From Chryseobacterium takakiae (GTDB lineage: Bacteria > Bacteroidota > Bacteroidia > Flavobacteriales > Weeksellaceae), in assembly GCF_900129385.1 (NCBI RefSeq), contig NZ_FQVO01000001.1, forward strand, positions 434,001 to 498,000: DNA of 64,000 nt. Reading direction: 5' to 3'. This document shows, piece by piece, positions 19,265 through 26,439 of this stretch (within the stretch, counting starts at the first letter, position 1; every line of letters starts with the position of its first letter). The notes beneath the pieces are model-generated. The model was not told the DNA's origin, did no database searches, and saw only the letters and a list, made by a program, of their open reading frames with translations. Both the position numbers and the translations under genes were made by a program.

Positions 19265-19654
19265 TGTATTAATTTTTAAGCGTAAATTTTTGACTGCTGA
19301 TTATTTTTAAGTCGTAGGCATTTATAATTTTTCCTAAACCTTATAGGTTTTAAAAACCTATAAGGTTTGTTTCTCCAGCAACAGCATGAGTATTGAATTG
19401 CATGCAGCCCGACCTGAGTGGAGCTCTTTTTGTGTAGCAAAGCGGAACAAAAAAGCGGGAACCCTTCGACAAGCTCAGGATAAACTACAGACGGATAAAG
19501 CTGCCATAATAATTTTAGTTAATGGTTGTTGGTTGATGGTTTTTCACTTAATGTAAATATTTAACAGGGCCTCTACGAGGCTTTAATGATATTGATAATG
19601 CATTGCTATCAACAGGGCGCGCCTACGGAGCTTTTCTCATTTTAATTCCAACAA
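19265..19654. repeat. Repeat-rich 390-nt gap between araB and araD
   Basis: No gene fits here. It holds a 33-bp palindrome (19336-19368). It also holds a long imperfect hairpin of about 19402-19508 (ATGCAGCCC ... GCTGCCAT at its ends, GAGCTCTTTTTGT against ACAAAAAAGC inside) that contains CTTCGACAAGCTCAGG at 19464-19479. Two TAC-loop hairpins follow, at 19569-19581 and 19619-19631. All look like dispersed genomic repeats. Confidence 0.7.
19336..19368. repeat. 33-bp palindromic repeat, copy 1
   Basis: AAACCTTATAGGTTTT and its perfect reverse complement flank a single A. Near-identical copies are at 23567-23599 and 31974-32006, all between minus-strand sugar genes. Confidence 0.85.
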
Positions 19655-21352
19655 CTATAAACTTTCAGCTGTCAACTTTCTCTTTGATTTGATATTATTT
19701 TCTGTAAAATCTGCGAGAACCTGATATTGTTTCATAAATTCTGCATATTTTTCTACCTTTTCTGTCTGTGGGAAATATTCTGCTTCGAAATCGGAGCCCA
19801 TTTTCTGGCTTGCTTCCTGAACAGTAGGATAAATTCCTGCCGCAACGGCGGCATAGATGGCGGCCCCCAAAGCCGGAGCCTGGTCTGATGCTGCCACGAC
19901 AATCGGCATATTCAGTACATTAGCCAACGTTTGCATAATGAAAGGTGATTTTCTGGCAACGCCACCGATTCCGATAACTTTTTCGATTTTTACGCCTTCT
20001 TCTTCAAAACGGTCGACAATTTTTTTGGCTCCGAAACAAATGGCATTTACCAAAGCTTTGAAAATATGGGGAGCTTTTGTTCCCAGCGAAAGATTATTGA
20101 TGGCCATTTTCAGTTCCTGATTGGCATCGGGCGTTCTTCTTCCGTTGATCCAATCCAAAGCGACCGGAACAACTTCTGAAAGCGGAATCCTTTCTGCTTC
20201 CAAAGTCAGGTTACGGATAATATTGTGTTCTATTTCTTCTTTCAGCAACTGCTTTTGATGGTCATCAATCACACTGGAATTCATCATAATACTTTGAATG
20301 GGCCAAATCAAAATATCTTTATACCACGCCAACACATCGCCGAAAGCCGATTGCCCTGCTTCCAATCCCATCAATCCCGGAATAACAGATCCATCGACTT
20401 GTCCGCAGATTCCCTTAACGGTTTTGTCTGCGATAATTTCATTAGGGGCCACCATAATATCGCAGGTTGATGTTCCCATAATTCTGATCAGTGTATTTTC
20501 TTCTACTTTTGCACCAACCGCTCCGGAATGGGCGTCGAAAGTTCCGACAGCAATTACCGTTTTGGTTGTTAGGCCTAATTTTGTTGCCCATTCTTCGTTC
20601 AGGTTGCCTGCAACTTCGTCTGAAGTGTACGTCTTTTCATACAACCTGTCACGAAGTTCTGCCAGCGAAGGATCCAGCTGACCAAGAAAATCTTTGGAAG
20701 GAAGCCCATCCCATGACTCGTGCCACATTGCTTTGTGACCCGCAGCGCAACGGCTTCTCTTAAATGTTGCTAAATCCTGATTATCGGAAAGCAAAAACGT
20801 AAGGTAATCGCAATGTTCCATCCAGCTGTACGCCGCATTTTTCACTGCTTCATCTTGTCTGTTGATGTGAAGAATTTTAGCCCAAAACCATTCAGAAGAA
20901 TAGATGCCGCCTTCAAATCTTGTGTAATCTTCACCGCCCCAGTTTCTTGCCAGATGATTGATTTCTTCGGCTTCCCTGATAGAAGTATGGTCTTTCCACA
21001 GCATCATCATGGCATTCGGATTTTCTGAAAATTCAGGTAAAAGGGATAAGGCAATTCCTTCTTTATTTACGGGGAGCGGTGATGAACCTGTTGTATCAAT
21101 ACAAATGCTGACAATATTTTCAGGCGCAACGCCACTTTCTTTTACGACCGTTGAAATGGTTCTTTCCAACCCTTCGATATGGTCGAGCGGATGCTGGCGA
21201 AATTGATTTTCTTCCGGCTTACAATATTTTCCTTCTTTCCATCTTTGATAATAACTTACGGAAGCCGCTAATTCTGCTCCATTTTCCGTATCAATCAAAA
21301 CGGCTCGGACAGAGTCTGTTCCGTAGTCTAAGCCGATAACGTATTTTTTCAT
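19655..21352 (-). CDS. araB: L-ribulokinase
   Basis: A 565-residue FGGY-family carbohydrate kinase that phosphorylates L-ribulose. The N-terminal ATP-site motif is GLDYGTDSVRAVLID; TGSSPLPVNKEG, IMGTSTCDIM and the C-terminal GIGGVARKSPFIMQ and APALGAAIYAAVAAG follow. The length and the D-Y-G-T-D start fit ribulokinase, not xylulokinase. It is the first gene of the arabinose operon: an operator-like site (21497-21515) and a TATATTTG promoter lie 120-165 nt upstream. The leader contains a dispersed repeat (21394-21415). Confidence 0.96.
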   Translation of the reverse strand: MKKYVIGLDYGTDSVRAVLIDTENGAELAASVSYYQRWKEGKYCKPEENQFRQHPLDHIEGLERTISTVVKESGVAPENIVSICIDTTGSSPLPVNKEGIALSLLPEFSENPNAMMMLWKDHTSIREAEEINHLARNWGGEDYTRFEGGIYSSEWFWAKILHINRQDEAVKNAAYSWMEHCDYLTFLLSDNQDLATFKRSRCAAGHKAMWHESWDGLPSKDFLGQLDPSLAELRDRLYEKTYTSDEVAGNLNEEWATKLGLTTKTVIAVGTFDAHSGAVGAKVEENTLIRIMGTSTCDIMVAPNEIIADKTVKGICGQVDGSVIPGLMGLEAGQSAFGDVLAWYKDILIWPIQSIMMNSSVIDDHQKQLLKEEIEHNIIRNLTLEAERIPLSEVVPVALDWINGRRTPDANQELKMAINNLSLGTKAPHIFKALVNAICFGAKKIVDRFEEEGVKIEKVIGIGGVARKSPFIMQTLANVLNMPIVVAASDQAPALGAAIYAAVAAGIYPTVQEASQKMGSDFEAEYFPQTEKVEKYAEFMKQYQVLADFTENNIKSKRKLTAESL

Positions 21353-21393
21353 TAACGTGGATAATTAATTTTTTTGGATTCTTTTAATACATC

Positions 21394-21415
21394 CTTCGAC
21401 AAGCTCAGGATGACA
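21394..21415. repeat. CTTCGACAAGCTCAGG repeat in the araB leader
   Basis: The sequence CTTCGACAAGCTCAGGATGACA also occurs in part at 19464, in variant form at 46632 and inverted at 46681. It is a dispersed repeat and here would be transcribed in the 5' leader of araB. Confidence 0.7.
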
Positions 21416-21472
21416 ACTCTAATACTACCACAATACAAGCATTGTCAGGTTAGTCATTGATAGAGCTAAAAA

Positions 21473-21480
21473 CAAATATA
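21473..21480 (-). promoter_or_regulatory. araB operon promoter -7 element (TATATTTG)
   Basis: Minus-strand TATATTTG, an exact TAnnTTTG match, 16 nt downstream of operator site 2. The element where a -33 TTG should be is overlapped by the operator. The leader to the araB ATG would be about 110 nt. Confidence 0.6.
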
Positions 21481-21496
21481 AGATTCTATTTTAAAT

Positions 21497-21515
21497 AAAT
21501 GTAATTTTTACACTT
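21497..21515 (-). promoter_or_regulatory. Putative Nudix-regulator operator, site 2 (araB operon)
   Basis: On the minus strand AAGTGT-N7-ACATTT, like site 1. The 46-bp block 21471-21516 is identical at 39 positions to 26311-26356 upstream of GH3, covering both the operator and the -7 element. Confidence 0.7.
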
Positions 21516-21551
21516 AATTTTAAATTTTCTTTTATTCATAGTACTTTCCAG

Positions 21552-23534
21552 TTATTTTATTTTGAGGATTACTAATGAATTTGCCGGAATTTCAACAGAA
21601 ATTTTTCCTTTTTTAATGGTCTGCGCTTCTTCTTTTGGTGTAATGGTTTCTGACTGGAAATTATTTTCCTCGGAAAGCCCTGAAGAAGTCAGTACAATTT
21701 TCGTGAGCTTATTGCCGGGTTTTATACTTTTCGGGGTAATTTCAACTGAAATTTCCTGAGGATTCACATTAACAATTTTAATGATGGTTTCTCCTTTTTC
21801 ATCATCTTTAACTGCAGAAGCATACAGACTGTTTTCACCTTTCAAAGGTTTGCCGTTTTCGGAGATTTTTATTAGATCAGTTCCTTTGTTATTGGAAAAT
21901 AATTTCTGAACATAATAATTTGGTGTCGCATAAGACTTCAGATTATTAAACCAAATCAAATCCGGTGTCCATTGCCATCCGTCTGCATGAGCAAATAACG
22001 GTGCGTAGGAAGTCATAGCTACTACATCTGCATTGCGTTCCAATCCTGTCATAAAAGCAGCTTCCGATAGTGCGGTCAGCCAATTGTTTTTATTATCAGG
22101 TTTTACGACCCCAACCGATTGCGCGGCATATTCCCCTGCAAAAACTTTTGGACCCGAACGGTCGTAATTATCATATCTTCCGGCGTTTTTCATAAACCAA
22201 TCCGGTGAATTGTAGTAATGCTCATCCACAATTTGGGCATTGAGTTTTTTAAGCTCTTTCCAGCCATATTCGAAGAACTCGCCGTCGGGCGACGGCCCGC
22301 TTCCGGAAATGATCTTTATATCGGGATATTTAGCGTGAATTGCTTTTTCAAAAACTTTGTACCGCTCAATATAATCCGCTCCCCATTGCTCATTTCCAAC
22401 ACCGATGAATTTCATGTTAAAAGGTTCCGGATGTCCCATTTCGGTTCGGATCTTTCCCCATTTTGTATTAGGGTCTCCATTTGCAAACTCTATCAAATCC
22501 AACGCATCCTGAACATAAGGATCTAAATCTTCCATCTTCACGAGTTCTGCTGTGTTGAACTGGCACGCCATTCCACAACTTAAAATAGGAAGCGGCTCTG
22601 CGCCTAAATCCTCCGCCAATTGGAAATATTCAAAAAATCCAAGTCCGAAAGATTGCCAGTAATCCGGTGTGAGACGGTGTGTAAATCCATTATTCCATTT
22701 ATTGATAAGATTTTCCCGGTCTTCCACTTTACCAATTGTTTTTTTCCATTGGTAGCGTTCTGCCAAAGTTCGTCCTTCAACAATGCAGCCTCCCGGAAAA
22801 CGTAAAAATCCGGGCTGCAAATCATATAATTTTTGCACTAAATCTTTTCTTAACCCACCTTTTCGACCTTTCCAGGTGTCTTGCGGAAACAAAGAGATCA
22901 TATCCATATTTACAACACCTTTTCCGGTAAATGTAATCTGAAGCTTCGCTTTTTCAACCGTTTTGGAGGGTGTCAGAACCACAGTATATTTTTGCCAGCC
23001 TCCCCCTTTTATGATCGTGGAAACTGAGGAAATCACTGTTCCGTTCTCATCGATAAGACTTGTATTGATTGCAGAAATATTTCCTGAAACATTTTCCAGG
23101 TTAAAGCTTAAATCGTATTTCTCGCCCTGATGCAACCCAATTCCTCGGAAGCCTTCATTTTCCAGAACATAATTTTTGTCTTTACAAATCGTGATTCTCG
23201 CATAGTTTTTATTGGTTTTGGATTTATCGGTTATAATCGTTAAAAAACCGGAATCCAAGTTTGGTGACAATGTTTTTGTGTTCGGCTGTTTCCAGCCCGT
23301 CAACGGTTCATCAAATTCAAAACTGCGGTTTTTAATGAGTTCTGCATATAAGCCGCCATCTGCTGCAAAGTTGATGTCCTCGAAGAAAATACCGTACATC
23401 GTTGGCTGGATTTTGATGTTGGTGGAAGTTCCGTCTAAATCGAGAAAATGCTTTTTTACATTTCCATTTTGAGCAGAAAAGAAGGTTACGCTTAGAGAAA
23501 ATGTGGTGGCGAATATTTTGAATTTTGTTTTCAT
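21552..23534 (-). CDS. GH51 alpha-L-arabinofuranosidase, secreted
   Basis: A 660-residue retaining arabinofuranosidase with signal peptide MKTKFKIFATTFSLSVTFFSA. A CBM4-like beta-sandwich (about 75-215) is inserted before the barrel, which has acid/base E382 (GVGNEQW) and nucleophile E468 (FAGEYAA). A C-terminal beta-sandwich ends the protein. It removes alpha-L-arabinofuranosyl side chains from arabinoxylan or arabinan fragments. It follows GH3 after 79 nt that contain a palindromic repeat, and probably shares the operator-controlled promoter of GH3 (26313-26355). No T9SS tail; periplasmic location likely. Confidence 0.96.
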   Translation of the reverse strand: MKTKFKIFATTFSLSVTFFSAQNGNVKKHFLDLDGTSTNIKIQPTMYGIFFEDINFAADGGLYAELIKNRSFEFDEPLTGWKQPNTKTLSPNLDSGFLTIITDKSKTNKNYARITICKDKNYVLENEGFRGIGLHQGEKYDLSFNLENVSGNISAINTSLIDENGTVISSVSTIIKGGGWQKYTVVLTPSKTVEKAKLQITFTGKGVVNMDMISLFPQDTWKGRKGGLRKDLVQKLYDLQPGFLRFPGGCIVEGRTLAERYQWKKTIGKVEDRENLINKWNNGFTHRLTPDYWQSFGLGFFEYFQLAEDLGAEPLPILSCGMACQFNTAELVKMEDLDPYVQDALDLIEFANGDPNTKWGKIRTEMGHPEPFNMKFIGVGNEQWGADYIERYKVFEKAIHAKYPDIKIISGSGPSPDGEFFEYGWKELKKLNAQIVDEHYYNSPDWFMKNAGRYDNYDRSGPKVFAGEYAAQSVGVVKPDNKNNWLTALSEAAFMTGLERNADVVAMTSYAPLFAHADGWQWTPDLIWFNNLKSYATPNYYVQKLFSNNKGTDLIKISENGKPLKGENSLYASAVKDDEKGETIIKIVNVNPQEISVEITPKSIKPGNKLTKIVLTSSGLSEENNFQSETITPKEEAQTIKKGKISVEIPANSLVILKIK

Positions 23535-23566
23535 TTGAGTTGAAAAATTGAATTTTTATTATTGGC

Positions 23567-23599
23567 AAACCTTATAGGTTTTAAAAACCTGTAAGGTTT
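23567..23599. repeat. 33-bp palindromic repeat, copy 2
   Basis: Same as 19336-19368 with one change in the right arm (CCTGTAAGG for CCTATAAGG). Lies between GH3 and GH51; could act as a weak terminator or RNA-stabilising hairpin. Confidence 0.8.
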
Positions 23600-23613
23600 C
23601 ACAGTCTGACAGC

Positions 23614-26241
23614 TTAATAGACCTTTAGTCGAATGCTTTGTAGTCCGGATTCATCGGAAGTTCCACCGTAGAAAATGGTGTAATCCCCTGCTTTTGGCGC
23701 CAGATCATCCACTTTTTCATCATAAAATTTAAATGAATCTTCAGAAATAGTAAGCTGACTACTTTTTGTTTCCCCGGCTTTAATCCATACTCTTTGAAAA
23801 GCGCGTAATGTTTTTACCGGAGCAGACGGATCGTTATTTCGTTTTACATACACCTGGATGACTTCTTCTCCATCTCTTGTTGAACTGTTTGTAACCGGAA
23901 CTGTAATCGTCAGATTTTCATTGGTGTTGATGGTATTTTTGTTAAGTTTGGCGTTTCCATAAACAAATTTTGAATAGCTTAATCCGTGTCCGAAAGCGTA
24001 TAATGGTTTTTCGGTCATATAACGATAGGTTCTACCCTGCATATCATAGTTTTCAAAGCCCTGATGTTTGCTGGTTTTGGAAAGATTGTTATCCAATTGT
24101 GCCAGATTTTTGTAAAAAGTAACCGGCAGTCTTCCTGAAGGATTATAATCTCCCGCCAGAACATCAGCAACGGCAGTTCCGCCAGCTTGTCCGCCGTACC
24201 ATGCATTAATCAAAGCATCATAATTTTTTTCATCTTGTTCTAATCCCAATGAACTTCCTGTACAAAGCACAAAAACGATTGGTTTTCCGGTCTTTCTCAA
24301 TTCTGCCAGCAATTCACGCTGCACTTTCGGAAGTTCAATGGACGTTTTGTCTCCTCCTTTGAAACCTTCGGCATTGACCATCATTTCTTCACCTTCCAGA
24401 CTTGGTGAAAGCCCGCCTGCAAAAACAATGACATCCGCATTTTTCACTTTCTCCCTAACTGCAGCAAAATTCACAGGATCTTTTCTGTACACATCAAACG
24501 TGATGCTTACATATTTTCCTTTCTGGGTGTGGCGTAATTCAATATTATATTCCTTGCCTTTTTCCATTTTCACAGGAAATTCTGAAGGATGTCTGGCATC
24601 GGGACCCTTTCTGGTGGCAATTTCTTTTCCGTCAACAAAAAGTGTATAGACATCTGATGTGGATGGAGAAAGAATCACATCTCCTGTATATGGACTTTTG
24701 AAAATCCCGGAAATAATGGCCGAAGTATTTTCCCTTCCCACATTCGGGGCAAGCTGTGTTCCGCCGAAACTATTGTAATTGATTCCGGTTTTATTAACTG
24801 AAATATTGGCAGGATTTCCTTTAAATTCATTATTGTTGAAAAAGGTTACTTTCATTCCTTTTTCGCCGTTTTTCTGACTTAAAAAGTTTTGGTAAAGCGA
24901 AGTTCTGGATGATGGGTCGGCAACTTCGGTTCCTTTTTCATAAACAATCTCTGCGTTTGGAAATTTGGTTTTAATTCCATCCAGAATTGTAACAATTGAA
25001 GAAGGAGTTCCGTTGTAATTTCCCAGCTGCATCAGTCCGTCATCGGCATTTGGACCGACAACTGCAATTTTTTTGATGCTTTTATTTAAAGGCAACACAT
25101 TATTCTCATTTTTCATCAATACAATTGATTTCTGAGCCATTTTTAGAGCCTGTTTTTTATGCTCTTCAGAATCCACCACAGAATACGGAATTGAGTTCCA
25201 GTGAACGGAAGATTTCGGGTCAAGCATCCCAAGCTCAAACCAGCCTTTCAGAATTCTTCGCATTGAAATATCTAAATCTTTCTCGGTGATTAATCCGCTT
25301 GCTAAAGATTTATTCAAATTGTTATACGTATCGCCGCATTCCAGATCTGTGGAATGTTTCAAAGCATCTGCTGCAGTACTTTTTTCGTCGGGATGTGTTC
25401 CGTGGTATTGTTTCTGGTAAAAATCTGCGAGTGCCCAGCAATCGGAAACGACCATTCCGTCGTAATTCCATTTTCCGCGGAGGATTTCGGTTAATAAAGT
25501 ATTGTTGGCACAGCATGGCTGGCCGTCGAAAGCATTATAAGCACACATTACTTCCCTCACATTTCCTTCCAACACCAACGCTTTGAAAGCCGGAAGATAA
25601 GTTTCGTACAAATCTCTTTTGGAAACCTCAGCATTGTAGGAATGGCGGTTCCATTCCGGGCCGCTGTGAACGGCGAAGTGTTTGGCGCAGGCGTGGGTTT
25701 TGAAATATTTCGGGTCATTTCCCTGAAGGCCTTTTACGGCAGCAACCCCAAAAACAGAAGTAAGATACGGATCTTCACCGTAGGTTTCCTGGCCCCTTCC
25801 CCATCTTGGGTCACGGAAAATATTGATATTTGGAGTCCAGAAAGTCAAGCCTTCATAACGCCCGGTTTTTTGGGATTCATCAAAAGATCTGTTGTATTTT
25901 GCACGGGCTTCATCAGAAATCATTTCAAAAGTTTTAAAATGTTCCGGAACATCCCAGGTTGCCGCCAATCCTATTGCCTGAGGAAAAACGGTAGCTGTTC
26001 CTGCTCTTGCCACACCGTGAAGCGCTTCATTCCACCAGCCGTAACCAGGAATATTCAATCGCGGAACTGCTTTTGAATTGTCCATCATCATTCCGATTTT
26101 TTCATCAACCGTTAATAACCCCAGCAGATTTTCAATTCTCTGTTCGACCGGAAGATCGGGATTCTGGAAAGGATATTTAAAATTCTGTGCAGATGATATT
26201 GTACAGATAAAGAGAGAGATATTAAACAGCAATTTTTTCAT
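23614..26241 (-). CDS. GH3 beta-xylosidase/beta-glucosidase with PA14 insert
   Basis: An 875-residue secreted GH3 enzyme. After the signal peptide (MKKLLFNISLFICTISSAQ) comes the (beta/alpha)8 domain with nucleophile D267 (MVVSDCWALADF) and substrate motif KHFAVHSGPEWNRH. Next is the alpha/beta sandwich (about 375-780), interrupted by a PA14 domain (about 460-585), then a fibronectin-III-like C-terminal domain (about 790-875). The context (pentose genes, GH51 directly after) makes beta-xylosidase the best guess, with exo-cleavage of xylo-oligosaccharides in the periplasm. It has its own promoter and operator (26313-26355), and a terminator in front isolates it from GH30. Confidence 0.95.
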   Translation of the reverse strand: MKKLLFNISLFICTISSAQNFKYPFQNPDLPVEQRIENLLGLLTVDEKIGMMMDNSKAVPRLNIPGYGWWNEALHGVARAGTATVFPQAIGLAATWDVPEHFKTFEMISDEARAKYNRSFDESQKTGRYEGLTFWTPNINIFRDPRWGRGQETYGEDPYLTSVFGVAAVKGLQGNDPKYFKTHACAKHFAVHSGPEWNRHSYNAEVSKRDLYETYLPAFKALVLEGNVREVMCAYNAFDGQPCCANNTLLTEILRGKWNYDGMVVSDCWALADFYQKQYHGTHPDEKSTAADALKHSTDLECGDTYNNLNKSLASGLITEKDLDISMRRILKGWFELGMLDPKSSVHWNSIPYSVVDSEEHKKQALKMAQKSIVLMKNENNVLPLNKSIKKIAVVGPNADDGLMQLGNYNGTPSSIVTILDGIKTKFPNAEIVYEKGTEVADPSSRTSLYQNFLSQKNGEKGMKVTFFNNNEFKGNPANISVNKTGINYNSFGGTQLAPNVGRENTSAIISGIFKSPYTGDVILSPSTSDVYTLFVDGKEIATRKGPDARHPSEFPVKMEKGKEYNIELRHTQKGKYVSITFDVYRKDPVNFAAVREKVKNADVIVFAGGLSPSLEGEEMMVNAEGFKGGDKTSIELPKVQRELLAELRKTGKPIVFVLCTGSSLGLEQDEKNYDALINAWYGGQAGGTAVADVLAGDYNPSGRLPVTFYKNLAQLDNNLSKTSKHQGFENYDMQGRTYRYMTEKPLYAFGHGLSYSKFVYGNAKLNKNTINTNENLTITVPVTNSSTRDGEEVIQVYVKRNNDPSAPVKTLRAFQRVWIKAGETKSSQLTISEDSFKFYDEKVDDLAPKAGDYTIFYGGTSDESGLQSIRLKVY

Positions 26242-26312
26242 GGGAAAGATTTTAAATTCTTACTATTTATCACAGCCGATTAAGATGATCATTAATGATT
26301 GGGTAAGAAAAA

Positions 26313-26320
26313 CAAATATA
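26313..26320 (-). promoter_or_regulatory. GH3-GH51 promoter -7 element (TATATTTG)
   Basis: Minus-strand TATATTTG, placed exactly as in the araB promoter relative to the operator (16-nt gap). The leader to the GH3 ATG at 26241 would be about 65 nt. Confidence 0.6.
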
Positions 26321-26336
26321 TGATTCTATTTTTAAT

Positions 26337-26355
26337 AAATGTAAAAACAACACTT
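26337..26355 (-). promoter_or_regulatory. Putative Nudix-regulator operator, site 3 (GH3-GH51)
   Basis: On the minus strand AAGTGT-TGTTTTT-ACATTT. The half-sites are the same as in site 2, although the 7-nt centre differs at five positions; that pattern is expected of a dimer-binding site. Confidence 0.7.
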
Positions 26356-26387
26356 ATTTTTAACTAATTCTTGAGATTTATATTTAA

Positions 26388-26416
26388 AACCGCCATACGC
26401 AATGGGCATGACGGTT
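26388..26416 (-). terminator. Terminator after the GH30 gene
   Basis: On the minus strand AACCGTCAT pairs with ATGGCGGTT (9 bp, one G-U wobble, 11-nt loop) and is followed by TTTT. It lies 24 nt past the GH30 stop at 26440 and separates GH30 from the GH3 promoter. Confidence 0.85.
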
Positions 26417-26439
26417 ATAATAAACATTTAGCTATGATT

